Assembly: GCA_963978545.1 (NCBI GenBank)
Contig: OZ021727.1
Span: 59,098,487-59,162,486 of the forward strand
Direction: 5' to 3'
From: Linyphia triangularis
Lineage: Eukaryota; Arthropoda; Arachnida; Araneae; Linyphiidae
DNA length: 64,000 nt
Shown here in pieces: positions 40,893 through 51,869 of this stretch. Position 1 is the stretch's first letter. Each line of letters starts with the position of its first letter. The notes below the pieces were generated by a model. The model searched no databases, had not been told where the DNA came from, and saw only the letters and a program-made list of their open reading frames with translations. Both the position numbers and the translations under genes were made by a program.

Positions 40893-42223
40893 ACTAGAGG
40901 TGTGGAACATCGCACAACTTTCAATTGCACTATATTCCTGATGTGGATTTGTCATTTATCGTTTTTATATTTTCATCATTCGCTTAGAAAAGATTGCCAA
41001 TTTGGCGATACTTTTGAGAAAATTCTTATATGGTTAATTTTCAAAAGTAAAAACCTTCACAAAATTGTGTTTTTGGTGATATACTTTTCGATAATTCTTA
41101 TATTATTCTTTCTTATAAGTGAGATTGAAGAGAGGAGAAAAAACGATCGTTAATGAGCTATGTTCATGCATTAGTTTTCCAAATGTTTACTCCTTTAAAA
41201 CATTTTCATGGAAACTTCGGAGGTGGGTATGTTTAGAACACCTTAAGAGGCATTACCACAGTGATTTTGATCAAAATCGTTAGAGCGGTTTTTAAGCAAT
41301 CATTGAAAAACGTAATTTTTTGAGGCAGCTACCTTACGCGCATGCTCAATTTTGACGAAAACCTTAATAGTAGGTCACATGGTCACCACCAATCAGCACA
41401 CAAAATTTTGGATATCGTAGGTCAATTTTTCGGTAATTATGCTGACCACAAATAGAATTTTTTTTTTTTTATATAACTTTTTACTTTTAATTACCCATAT
41501 GTATATATAGGATAATCAAAGTATAGCATTCGGTCAAAAAAAATTCGATTTTTTTTATTTTTTATTTTTTACATTTCTGCCCGTTTTGGAACATCCTGAT
41601 TTCAGAAAGAAAAAAAAAAATCTGGAAAAAATGTCTGTCTATCTGTGGTTAACAGAACTCCCAAACAAATTGACCAATGATGTTCAAATTTTGGTCTGAC
41701 GGTTAGTGGTGGCCATGGGATATACCATTAAGGTTTTCGTCAAAATCGCGCATGAGCATAAGGTAGCTGCCATTTAAAAAATCATGTTTTTCAATGATTG
41801 CCAAAAAACGGCTCAAACGAATTTGAAAAAAACCGATGTGATAATGCCTCTTTAGATGTTCTAAACATTCCCACCTCCGAAATTCCCTTAAAAAAGTTTT
41901 AATGGTGTAAAAGTTGAAAAACGAATGCTTTCAACACAGAGCTCTCTTTCCTTGAGCATACCCCATCAACGATCGTTTTTTCTTCTCCCTTCAGTTTCGC
42001 TTATAATAAAAGATAATATAAGGATTATCGGATAGTATATCGCCAAAATCACCATTTTGGCGGATTTTTTTTAAAGACCCATACAAGAATTATCGTAAAA
42101 AATATCTCCAAACTGGCCATTTCTTCTAAATGAATGATGAAAATATAAAACATGGTAAATGACACAAATCTACTTAAATATTTTAGTGTAATTGAAAGTT
42201 GTGCGATGTTCCACACCCCTAGT
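40893..42223. mobile_element. foldback element, nearly complete inverted repeat
   Basis: The left arm begins ACTAGAGGTGTGGAACATCG at 40893. The right arm is its diverged inverse, ending at 42223. The arms stay alignable for most of their 650 bp and meet around 41555 near TTTCTGCCCGTTTTGGAACA. Shared blocks include AAAAAACGATCGTT, GGCATTA, CAGCTACCTTA and ACGAAAACCTTAAT. The element could form a hairpin about 1.3 kb long. Short ORFs inside are not credible. Single-arm relatives occur at 11040-11620 (inverted) and 47599-48180. Confidence 0.88.
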
Positions 42224-43049
42224 CTGAAATCGGGGTGTTTCAAAACGTAGAGAAATGCAAAAATAAATGGAATTTTTTTTTCTTAACCGAATCTATACTT
42301 TCATTACTTTATGTATACACATGGGTAAATGAAAGTAAAAATTCTATATGTTTGCTTCAAAACTTTTTTACTCATATAAACAGTTTAGCGATACATTTTC
42401 GCAGAATAAAATCCAACTAATGTGTAAAATAAGATAGATGAAAAAAAAAGTTATGCACCAGATTTAAAAACCTCATACACACTTATTTGAAGCATCTAAA
42501 GTAACTTATAGAATGTTATTCTAGTGTTCTTAAGCATTTTTTTTTTTTTTTGTAAAATTATAATTATTTACAATGTGAAAATATTTTTCCAATCTTACAT
42601 GGGGGACTTCCCATACGTTTTTTATTTTCGTCGAAAAGAAATAAATTGCCATTCTAATTTTTAAGTAATATTTTAACTTGAACTTCGAAATCCCTTGACA
42701 TCTTACTTCTTTCAGTTAGTTTATGCAGGAATGGCATGTTTATAATAAACACTATACACAAATCAGAAAAAGAATCTAACAGAAACGATGGATAAAAAAT
42801 CCTACTTTTTTCATTATTTTCACTTATTTTATGAAGCATGTGAATAATTTTATGAACAAAATACCTATAATTAGTAGAAATTCTTCAATGAATGTAAAAT
42901 CCCAAACGATTTACATCTTATTTATTTCAGTCAGAAATAATTAACAAACTAAAAAGAAATATTATTTGTAAAAAATACGTTTGTAGAATATGCAAAAAAT
43001 TCCAAAAGCTGACTACATCTTGTATTCTATTTGATGAAATAAAATAAAG
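42224..43049. other. AT-rich sequence with a small inverted repeat
   Basis: ACATGGGGGACTTC at about 42599 has an inverted counterpart, GGAGTCCCCCATTAC, near 43108. These may be the ends of another short element whose interior (42620-43100) is AT-rich and lacks a gene. Confidence 0.4.
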
Positions 43050-43565
43050 TAATGTTGTAATTCATGGAAGGTTGGGAATAATTATCTGTAGTTTATTTTG
43101 TCGTAAGGAGTCCCCCATTACATATTAAAACTAAACCAAAATTTTAAAAAGTTCAATAGTAAACCTATAATATTATGTCATATTTATATTTAGTTATCTC
43201 AAAAAACGTAGAAATATCCAATTTCATAATTTTCAATGCATGTATAATAATTTAAATGTAGACAAGGATACGACAGATTATTGTTCAAAAGAAAAAAAAA
43301 TATGTCATAAATTATTAAATAAATAATATATTTTAGTAATATATGTTTCAAACGATAGTTTATTAAATGCCAAACATAAATAGCATGCAACTTCAGCATA
43401 AAGCAGTTTTTTAGTAATTAATTGTTTATTAATTAATAAAATAAATTATTTAAATCAAAGCATTTTTTTTCAATGAATTTAACATGTCCGAAAATCTCCC
43501 AGAATTTTTTTTCTACCCATTTTGAAGTTTAGTTTTAAATATTTTAGCAAACATGTGAAAATTTA
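43050..43565 (+). repeat. dispersed repeat B, copy 1
   Basis: It aligns with 46960-47530. Shared blocks include TGGAAGGTT, AAAAAGTTCAAT, TTTCATAATTTTCAA, AATAATATATTT, GTTTCAAACGATAGTTT and TTTTTAGTAATTAATTGTTT. Identity is moderate. There is no coding frame. Confidence 0.75.
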
Positions 43566-43723
43566 GGAAACTATTTTAGTGACAATACTCTACATTACAT
43601 TTGAAATTAATTAAAGTTTGATTGAGTTAAAAAAAAATACAATGACAAAGTTTTTAAGTATTAATTTATTTCAAATTGTTGGAAACAAAAATGGCTCAAT
43701 TTTTATATTTTTCCACTAGTAAA

Positions 43724-43879
43724 TTAAAAAGCCACAAATGAATATTCAAATGTGCTATACATTTTAAAACCCAGATTCGTGAGGTGTGCTTCAAGTTCCT
43801 TTCTTTGTTTGAGTTGCCTCTGTTCCCGGAGTTTTTCTATTGCGATCACTGGAAGTAATTTATTGTGATCCGAACTCAT
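43724..43879 (-). CDS. 51-residue ORF, possible small protein or first exon
   Basis: On the minus strand an ATG at 43877-43879, with an in-frame stop just upstream, opens 51 codons to TAA 43724-43726. The first 38 residues lie in a GC-richer island and are strongly protein-like: MSSDHNKLLPVIAIEKLREQ, followed by a Gln/Lys/Arg/Glu-rich helical stretch (RQLKQRKELEAHLTNLGF). The last 13 codons are AT-rich and Phe-rich, so the real exon may end near 43765 with a weak donor. An amphipathic or coiled-coil helix is likely. No family is recognised. Confidence 0.35.
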   Translation of the reverse strand: MSSDHNKLLPVIAIEKLREQRQLKQRKELEAHLTNLGFKMYSTFEYSFVAF

Positions 43880-44779
43880 GGGTCAGAGGCAACACACGCG
43901 CTTAGCATGTCAAACGATTTAGTTTAAATTCTCAGTGTCAGAACTAAGTAATTTCTTATTTCAAAAATAAATACACAACTGGAAATTAGTTTTATGAAAG
44001 GGTTCTCAATTCGAGTCTTCTCCCATTCATTATTTGAAATGCAAGCTTCCTTTAAAAGACCATTCTTTCTCCCTTGAAATCAGATCATGTATAAGAGGTT
44101 AGGTGTTACGAAATTATGGTGCCTTCATTTATATCTTTTAACACCATGAAAAAAATTACAATGCAACCAATTTGTGTTCAAAATACAATAAATTTACAAA
44201 AAATTTTGCTTCACTGGAACCTGTGAATTTAAGAAGTACCTCAGAAACACACATATTAGACAATTATTTAATAGATGGCAATCTTAAGTAAAATGTAAAA
44301 TGAATGTCTATAACTATGGGATTAAATTTATAAAAAGATATCTATCAGTGTCAAATAAGATAGGGATTTAAAAATTTTGTATTGGTATTCAACTTTCCAT
44401 TACGTCGAAAAATATACACAGAGTTTAAAAAAGTTTCATTAATTAAATACATAATTTTAACAATTTTTTCCTGATATTATTGAAACACAAAAACTATACG
44501 TGACCTAATTAACATGAAATACTTTATAATGCGAAATAAAACCATAATGTAACAATTTTACGTTTGCTAATTTTATCAGCAACAGAAATATGCGTTAACT
44601 TCTGCATCTGACTTTAGTTGAACTGAGTGTGATTACATTTCATTTCTGACTGAGTTAAATTACTTATTTTGGATTAGCAACTTATTAAACAATACCCAAT
44701 TAGACTATACATCCTGCAACAAGTGTCCGTTCTGTTCTCTTTCTCTGCATCCTCCACCCCACCCCCACCCATTTTAATA

Positions 44780-45065
44780 CTGGACCTTAAAATTACGCTT
44801 TTCAATTTTGAGATTTTCCTTCAGCTCATAATGGCGTGTTTTTCAATATAGTGAACCGAAACTATATATTAATGGTAAATCAATGATTCTAGATCGAATA
44901 AAAAGGTAAAAAATGGGGATTATTATTGCAATTTTCAAAGTTAGAGTTCACCAGATAAATAAGGAACTAAAAAAAATTACTTTGGTGCAAACCGCAATAT
45001 TATACGATTTTTAGAACCGAAGATATCTCCATTGTTCGAATTTTTATTTCATAATGTACATATAT
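44780..45065 (+). repeat. dispersed repeat C, copy 1
   Basis: It aligns with 51870-52225. Shared blocks include GTGTTTTTCAA, ATTCTA(A/G)ATCGAA, GGTGCAAACCGCAA and the GAAGATAT...GTTC end. An A/C-rich tract (CCACCCCACCCCCACCC) precedes it. Confidence 0.75.
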
Positions 45066-45325
45066 CATTTACTTCACCTAATTTTAGATCCCTATTTAAC
45101 AAAATATCTCTCTGAACATGTTTACTATCAGAAAACCTAATTTCCTTAACCATTTTATCAAATAAAAACCATGCCCCAGTAAACATCCAAATAACTTCCC
45201 GAAAGGCAATCCCACCGAGTTGGCCAACCCACTACGCTATGCCAAATATCAACCAAACAGGATCTTTCATTCGGACATTTAATTAAGAGGGACACTGTAA
45301 ATCTCTCAGCCAATCTGGTGTATAA

Positions 45326-45457
45326 TCATATTGCTTGCATTCCACACCACATTCGGAGAGCCCTGGTGCAATCCCACTGCGTATAGCAACGACTCGCTTG
45401 CAATGATTCAACCCAGTACTGGTCTACGCTAGAGCCATCTGTTTTCGCGAATGCTAT
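45326..45457 (-). CDS. candidate exon or conserved island
   Basis: On the minus strand an acceptor (TAACTACTCTCAG) opens a frame of 43 codons to TGA 45326-45328, with AKTDGSSVDQYWVESLQAS and QWDCTRALRMWCGMQ. The composition is very unlike the AT-rich flanks. However, the plus strand is also open for over 60 codons (about 45190-45400, including SANLVYNHIACIPHHI), and the GC-rich island spans both. No family is recognised, and strand is undecided. Confidence 0.25.
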   Translation of the reverse strand: MAFAKTDGSSVDQYWVESLQASRCYTQWDCTRALRMWCGMQAI

Positions 45458-46865
45458 CTGAGAGTAGTTAGTGATTAAATGTCGGAAGGTGTAGTGGATT
45501 TTAGTGTATACGTGAATTGTATCTTTCAGTATGTTTGGCTGTATTGATTGGGCTATGGATGTTCATCAAATCCTCTGTGGAGGACTTGATTAGGTTGTTT
45601 GAGCTCGTATGACTAGGGTATAAAGAGTTAAAGCTCATTATATAAATTAGTCAGATATATGGAATTCATTAGAGTTAGATTAGATTTAGACTGAAACTTT
45701 AAAAAGTTTTAGAAGTCAGTTATGAGTTGACACATATATTAGTGTCACATATCCTTTGCTAAGGTTATTAAATTTTAACGGTGCAGAATAACAAAAATAC
45801 ATTGTTAATAAATTAATCATATGTATGCGTATGTATTATTTCTCGACGGTGTTTTTTGTAAAGATCCCTTTTCTCTTCTTTTCATTAAAAGCTAAGTCGT
45901 TATCTTCTGACAAATAGTTTATTTACATTTTTGCATTGCGTTATTTGTTTAAAATTCGTAGTTTGCACAGCAGATGGCAGCATTATAGAAAAGAGAAAAT
46001 TAACAATTTAAGATTACCCTATATAACTCTGATGTACTTTCAAAAAATTATTCTTCAAAGCAATCTTCAATGAGCAGGCAACGCATAGTCCCACTAGTAA
46101 GGACATAATCCAATAGTAATATGATTGAAAATGGAAAAGTAAATTAGAGAGTTTAAAGTGTTAATTAACTTTTAGCGTAATTTTATTGTGAGATAGGGCA
46201 TTTTATTACACACACTTTCACAATGCTTCTCTTCTCATTAGTATAGATTTAACGAACTGGACAAAATATATTTATTAATTAATAAGTAACGCATATTTTT
46301 GCACTGTTGCCTTTTGCTTTATTTTAAATTTTTGGGCACTCTACGTTCAACCAATAATTTACTAGTTGATGAGGATTACACAAGTTGAACTCTCAGATCC
46401 AGTTTTTAGCTGATATTACAGTTGTAAACTAATTTAAAAGCACTGCTTTTTGGAAGTTTCATTAAGTCGAAGCTCTTTTAATACTCGCTCCATGACTCCA
46501 AACTCTTCAAACATTATAACTTTTAATATTGTATTGAATACTAATATTTCTATTTTACTCCAGTATCCTTCTTTAACGTCAATGAGTGACGCCATAGCTA
46601 ATTGGATTAGCACTGTCATGGGTGCGATAAATTATCCACTCATATAAAATAACATATATTTTCAACTAATTAAGATTAATTTCCATTGCCATTTTGCAAA
46701 AGTGAAGAATTGCCAGTTTGCATCATAGTTTTTATTTATTTAAGTAACCTAAGATTCAATATTTTCAGATAAAATGTTTACGTAATTCTATACAAATAAA
46801 GCATAAGGAAAGCAGAAATTGCAAATTTTTGAGTCGATATGCATGTCAAATTTTGAATTCAACAT
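45458..46865. other. AT-rich noncoding sequence
   Basis: Nothing supported. Two overlapping 61-65 codon ORFs at 46434-46647 lie on opposite strands and have no motif. Confidence 0.45.
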
Positions 46866-46879
46866 AATTTGTACAGTAC

Positions 46880-46913
<34 letters not shown>

Positions 46914-46980
46914 GAACGATGGCTATATCTTGTGCTCTAATTGTTGAAATAACAAACAAAGGTACTGTTGTAAATCGTGG
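46866..46980 (-). repeat. inverted fragment of repeat C with A29 run
   Basis: GTACAGTACGCAAAA, an A run at 46882-46910 and TCAGAACGATGGCTATATCT are the reverse complement of the end of the copy at 52170-52225 (AGATATAGCAATCGTTCTGA, T run, GCGTACTGTATA). Confidence 0.8.
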
Positions 46981-47530
46981 AAGGTTTTTAATAATTGCAT
47001 ATAGGTTTTTTTTTTTTTTTCTTGTTTTTTTTCCCTTCCTTTCTTCTTTTTTTTTTTTTGTCATGAGGGGTCATCTACGCATTAAAACAGAACCAAACTT
47101 TAAAAAGTTCAATGTCAACCTCATTATATTATCCCATATTTGGATTCAGCATCCAAAAAAAATAACGAAATACAAAAATTCATAATTTTCAAATGAGTGG
47201 TTTGAAATTTAAATGATAAAAAGAAAATTATAAATTAATGTTAAATAAAAAGTTGGGTTTTTTTGACCATAAATACTCAAATAATTAATATATTTCAGTA
47301 ATTGTTGTTTCAAAAGATAGTTTGTAAATGGCCAAAAATGTAATCAACTTTTGCATAAATTTTTTTTAATACTTAATTATTAATTAATAAAACAATTATA
47401 ATTTTTTTTTTAATAGAAACATATATTTTTTTCTTTCATTATACATACAATGGTCTAACCCCCACCCCCAATTTTTGTCTTTCCATTTTGACTTTTAGTT
47501 CTCGATTTTTTAGCGAAAATGTAAAAAATG
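46960..47530 (+). repeat. dispersed repeat B, copy 2
   Basis: It aligns with 43050-43565, with extra T-rich expansions near 47007-47060. It abuts a repeat C end on its left and lies 70 bp before a foldback-family copy on its right, so this is a cluster of old insertions. Confidence 0.75.
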
Positions 47531-47598
47531 CTCACTTTAAGGGAGAGACGCTTTAAGTAGAAGACTTTTGAAAACAATCGAAGATTAATTCAAGGTAA

Positions 47599-48180
47599 AC
47601 TAGAGGTGTGGAAAATCGCACAGTGTTCAATTACACTATGATATTGGTCATTTCATTAAAATTTGATATGGTGTAATTTACTGTTTTTGGCAAAAAAAAA
47701 TTACATAAAAAAAAAATCTGGCGATGGTATTTACACATTACAATGTCCCTTCTTGGACATGAAACAAGAAAAAATTCAATCGTTCTTGGGTGATGCTCAA
47801 GGACAGAGAGCTCTTTGTTAAACACATTCATTTTTCAACTTCATAAGCTTGTATCGCATTTCTAAGGGAATTTAAAAGGTGGGAACGACCTTAAGCACGG
47901 ACATTTTACCAGTACCATTAGCCCGGACATTTTAATCAAAATCATTAGAGCCGTTTCTTAACAATTGTTGAAAAACATGATTTTTTCATGATTTCAACCT
48001 TAGGCGCTTCCCCGATTTTGACGAAAACCAGTTCCCATGGCCACCACCATGTACATTTGATGGCCACCACCATGTACATTTGATGGCCACCACCATGTAC
48101 ATTTGATGGCCACCCCATGTACATCAAATTTGAGCATCGCAAGTCATTTATTCGGGAATTACGCTTATGGAAAATTTGTG
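47599..48180 (+). mobile_element. single-arm copy of the foldback family with internal minisatellite
   Basis: It starts ACTAGAGGTGTGGAAAATCG like the left arm at 40893. It follows that arm through ACAGAGAGCTCT, TTAGAGCCGTTTCTTAACAA, TTGAAAAACATGATTTTTT and TTTTGACGAAAACC. At CCATGGCCACCAC the copy expands into a 23-bp tandem repeat and then resumes the family sequence at ATTTGAGCATCGCAAGTCA. Confidence 0.85.
48039..48124 (+). repeat. minisatellite, 23-bp unit, four copies
   Basis: GGCCACCACCATGTACATTT plus GAT is repeated at 48039, 48062, 48085 and 48108; the last copy lacks one CAC. The copies are otherwise identical, so the array is recent. Confidence 0.97.
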
Positions 48181-48557
48181 GGCATTATGGAAAGCCAGGA
48201 ATGATTTTTCCGGTGTGCAATCAACTGAAAGAAATATGGAGAGCTGCTGAAAACTCTTAGAATTCCTTACGGGCTGATCCGGAAATCAAATTCAGTTTGA
48301 TCGATTCAATGCCTCGACGAATGTAACAAGTTATCGACCACGATGGGCTCTATACGGCCTACTGATTTCAAAAATAATTACTTTCATTAAATTACATTTA
48401 TTTAAAACGATATTTTTTAAGCAATTTCAATAAGTTATCCTTTAAAAATTTTACTGAATGGAGAAGTTGCGTATTTTTTAAAAATGGTCGAAAAAATACA
48501 TTTTAATAAAGAAATCAATGCTGATTCCGAATATGTAAGTTATAATGCGATTAAAAA

Positions 48558-48563
48558 TTTATT
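48558..48563 (-). terminator. AATAAA polyadenylation signal
   Basis: On the minus strand AATAAA lies four bases after the stop of the 121-codon ORF. In AT-rich DNA this can occur by chance. Confidence 0.3.
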
Positions 48564-48566
48564 GAA

Positions 48567-48932
48567 TTAAATATCGAAAGAAGAAAAACCGTAAAAACAG
48601 TGGAATCGTGACGTAACCTCAAAACGTTCTATCATTGGCTGGTTAGATTTGACGTCACTTTCCGACGAAAGTTTTTCTCCTTCATTTGTTTCTTTACCTT
48701 TGACCACCGTCTCCGTACTACACTTATCGTTTCCTGTATTATTATTGTACCCAAACCATTTGCGTAATTTGTTCTTATAAAAATCAAAGCCTATTTTACC
48801 TGAATTTGTCTTAGGGAAATCCGTTAACTTGCCGAAAGTAGATTCGCTAGCTCTGTTTGACTTCTTGGGAAAGAAGCACGATTTCACAAGAGCTGAAATT
48901 AGTGGTGTAAAATCTAAAAGGTATGTACCCAT
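48567..48932 (-). CDS. 121-codon ORF, candidate terminal exon or small gene
   Basis: The ORF covers almost exactly a GC-richer island. It can start at ATG 48930-48932 (MGTYLLDFTPLISALVKS) or be entered through an acceptor (CACTAATTTCAG, exon from 48892). The protein is Lys/Ser/Asn/Glu-rich and likely disordered: KTNSGKIGFDFYKNKLRKWF and ETVVKGKETNEGEKLSSESD. Codons show an RNY pattern, and AATAAA follows the stop. No family is recognised. It is on the same strand as the 40-kb and 53-kb exons, but acceptor phase 1 does not fit direct joining to 52927-53171. A competing plus-strand exon overlaps at 48815-48920. Confidence 0.4.
   Translation of the reverse strand: MGTYLLDFTPLISALVKSCFFPKKSNRASESTFGKLTDFPKTNSGKIGFDFYKNKLRKWFGYNNNTGNDKCSTETVVKGKETNEGEKLSSESDVKSNQPMIERFEVTSRFHCFYGFSSFDI
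48609..48657 (+). promoter_or_regulatory. CRE/ATF sites and inverted CCAAT box
   Basis: TGACGTAA (48609-48616), ATTGGCT (48634-48640, the reverse of a CCAAT core) and the full palindromic CRE TGACGTCA (48650-48657) lie within 50 bp. This is a typical promoter combination. They fall inside the minus-strand ORF, so either the ORF is not coding here or the matches are coincidental. Confidence 0.25.
48815..48920 (+). CDS. alternative plus-strand exon reading
   Basis: The acceptor CTGAATTTGTCTTAG and the strong donor AAG/GTATGT at 48921 bound a 106-bp frame encoding NLPKVDSLALFDFLGKKHDF, then TRAEISGVKSK. Spliced to 50236 it continues in frame (SARETYGGYAVSYVQVKEK) to TAA 50312-50314. The fit is neat, but it conflicts with the longer minus ORF, and at the 50.2-kb exon another frame is longer. 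One reading must be wrong. Confidence 0.25.
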
Positions 48933-50235
48933 TTTACAAACAATTTTTGATTTGCATTTAACTTGATTGAATAGGATTTATTTTTACTGTATGTTTTTAT
49001 TTTCAATTATCATTCCATCCAGTTAAACTGAAGAACATTGCAGTGACAACTCGACAATATTTTCGGAGTTCAAAATTTTACATACTTTACGAACTATTCG
49101 AAATGAATCGTATTTAACCAAAAACTGTATAGTCAATTAAAATTCACATTCAAGAGTTTTCATTCCGTTCTTGTACAAGTCATTCTTATACAAGTTCATT
49201 TGATTCTTGTACAAGAAACAAACGACTTTTTCCTTGTTCATAAATTTTTAGTGCTATTTTGAAAACTTTCAGTCCGTTTTTAAACAGCTCTTCACTCCTA
49301 AGAAAGTGATAAAAACACTAGTTGTCCATAGTACAGTTGTATCCAGTATTATTTTTAAATAAAATTTTCAAATTGAGGGATTCAAATGGTAGAAGTTACC
49401 ACATTTTTTACTAATAAGTGAATTGCCTGTAATTTGACTTTCTATGTAAACAACTGCCATGAAAATCCAATAGAGTAAAAAAAAAAAAAGTTTGCCATTA
49501 TTTTCAATATAGCATTTTTTTTTATTGAAAGCATTTTTTTTTCAGTTCAGATTAATTTATATTCCACTAGAAATATTATTTTCCCATTTTCAAGAACACT
49601 CTTACTTCTTTTAATAACTTGCATATTTCTTATCCACAAAGTTGGCGACATTGATTACCAAGAAAATAGATCATTTTAACAAATTCTTTCAAATTGTCAA
49701 AGCAGATTAGAAGCCAATGTTTATACATTTCATTTTATTTTGTTTGTATATTCCTATTCAATTAAAACGCTGATCCAATTTTCTTTGACTTGCTTTTTTA
49801 AAAAATAATTTTAGTTTAGTAAGAACAGTCGGGCAATGTTCGCACACACTCCGCAAGGACGAACTCTTATTTTCTTGAAAGGTTTAAAAAGCTTCTAGTT
49901 TATTATTATTTTTTCTCATGTTTCTTTTATGCCCTGATCTATACCTGTAGATGTATTTTTATTTTTGCATTCGTTTTTAACAAATTACATATACTCAAGA
50001 TCACAAGCATAGGCAACCTTATGAATGTTGTTTTATTTTCTGGCTATGTGAATATACTATTACATAATCAATGAGCTATTAATTTTTATCCAGAATAATA
50101 ATAATACCAAAAAAGGATTGTTTTTCTAAATTTGTTTGCAATTTTCAAATAAAGCTGCAAATTTTTTAACTAACAAATATAGTTACACAAGTTAGGTTTT
50201 AAAATCTTTAATATTTATTTAAATTTTTTTTATAG
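48933..50235. other. AT-rich noncoding sequence
   Basis: Nothing supported. A local TACAAG-rich duplication (TTCTTGTACAAG, TTCTTATACAAG) occurs near 49170-49215. Confidence 0.5.
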
Positions 50236-50385
50236 ATCTGCGAGGGAAACATATGGAGGCTATGCTGTGAGCTATGTGCAAGTGAAAGAGAAAGTAACAC
50301 CAAACATCGAATAAAAACTAAACCGTATGACGTTGTTGTAGAATGCAACGAGATGGAGGAGATTGTCCTATCTGACAAAGTGTGA
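50236..50385 (+). CDS. candidate terminal exon with poly(A) signal
   Basis: A strong acceptor (AAATTTTTTTTATAG) opens a phase 0 frame of 49 codons ending TGA 50383-50385. It reads ICEGNIWRLCCELCASERES and then KHRIKTKPYDVVVECNEMEE, ending IVLSDKV. The frame fills the GC-richer island exactly, and overlapping AATAAA signals follow at 50426-50435. A second frame gives a shorter product that stops at 50314 and joins 48815-48920. The Cys cluster CCELC is notable, but no domain is recognised. The upstream exon is not identified for the phase 0 reading. Confidence 0.4.
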   Translation: MCEGNIWRLCCELCASERESNTKHRIKTKPYDVVVECNEMEEIVLSDKV

Positions 50386-50425
50386 GGGTGTAAAACGTTT
50401 TACTATAAACTGGATCGTTAAATGA

Positions 50426-50435
50426 AATAAATAAA
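50426..50435 (+). terminator. overlapping AATAAA polyadenylation signals
   Basis: AATAAATAAA lies 41 bp after the TGA of the candidate terminal exon, the expected position for a short 3' UTR. Confidence 0.4.
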
Positions 50436-51376
50436 ATATATTGTCATACACACACAAAATACATCGAATGAATTTAGCATTATTACGATGAATTATAAAA
50501 TCAATTTTAGAATGCTACTTTTTGTTCCTTTTCGACTACGAGTCATTTTTAATAATAAATAGATTATAATGAATTGAGAAAACAAATATTATAGCCAATA
50601 AATTTTTACATGTTTCCAGAATACAAAAATTAAAAAAAAGTGTCAGAAAAAAATTCAATTAATGAAATTATCAGAAAATGTGGATTTGTGGATTTTTTTT
50701 CTTTAGTTTTATGAATTTGTATTGTTATAATAATATGAATTCATAAAAAACTATTCAATATTTTTTTAAAAAGTATTAGTTTTGATTCAGAATTAAATAA
50801 AGATTCGATAAAAAAAAAATGTAGGAGTTAATATTCGAATTCAATTCCAGGTTACAGAACTTTTTCTTTAAACTGTACGAAAACTTTTGCGAGTCACTAT
50901 GTATCATAAGCTACTATAAATGGTAGAATTCCAAAATAATTAAATCATTATGTAAACATAAAAGTAATAGATGTAAAATACACAGATAAAAATGATTTTC
51001 ACAAACGTATAGGGTACTTTGTGCAGAAACATCGTCCCGTTACACCACTCTTTGCGGATGTTTGTGTGTTTAAGAACACTGATAACTAATTTAGAAGTGT
51101 TGGTGATTGAAGTATTCCTACATTTCCGGACGAGGCAATGTTTGTACGCTGAATTTGAGGACATAATTTTAAATAGATTAAAAGATTACAAGATTTAAAA
51201 AAAAAGAAGCTAAACGTGCTATAGCAATACGAATAAATTCACGATAGTTACCAAGATCGCGGGAAACAAAAATAGGATTATGACGTAAGGTGATGTCACA
51301 GCTAAGCTTGTCTCGTTTTTGCCACGCTTTTAAAAGTGGTAAATTGAAACTCGTATAACTCGAGAAGTACTAAACG

Positions 51377-51408
<32 letters not shown>

Positions 51409-51869
51409 CTAGTTTTGGTTGTCTTTCGTCACTTTTAATAAAAAAAAAAAATAAAAAAAAAATGCTCAACTTTTCCATTATGTGATTTTTTCATTTTATA
51501 AATAATTTCAACGATCATGTTACATTTGGGTGTACAGTGAAATGTTTCTGTAAAATAAATAATCAAGCTTTGCTGAATACTGTTTACTAATGCTTACATT
51601 TTATATTCATCCCCAATTTTCTAATCATCAGTAGTATACGTTATGCTTCTGCAATTACAGTTTTCTATAACTTATTTATTTCGTGTGAAGAATGCACATC
51701 TTTAATGTTGTAAATAAATTATGTTACTTTTGCGTTTACTTGCTATTTTTGTATTAATCTTAAACATGACACTATAAATTCTAGTAGTTTCTATGCAATT
51801 TTAGATAAATATTAGTATTAATTTAACGTCGTGAAATACGCCGCACTTCGATTTCGCCCGCTGTGAAGT
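50436..51869. other. AT-rich noncoding sequence
   Basis: No supported gene; A runs at about 51382-51408 and 51440-51463. Confidence 0.5.

Noticed and set aside
40902..42243. ORFs of 64-83 codons on both strands
   Set aside because: They lie in the arms of the foldback element, are mirrored in the opposite arm with stops and indels, and show no protein similarity that I recognise.
46846..47185. ORFs rich in Phe or Lys
   Set aside because: They are produced by T and A homopolymers at the junction of repeats B and C.
48039..48124. CRISPR-like array
   Set aside because: The repeats are directly adjacent without unique spacers; this is a minisatellite inside a transposon copy.
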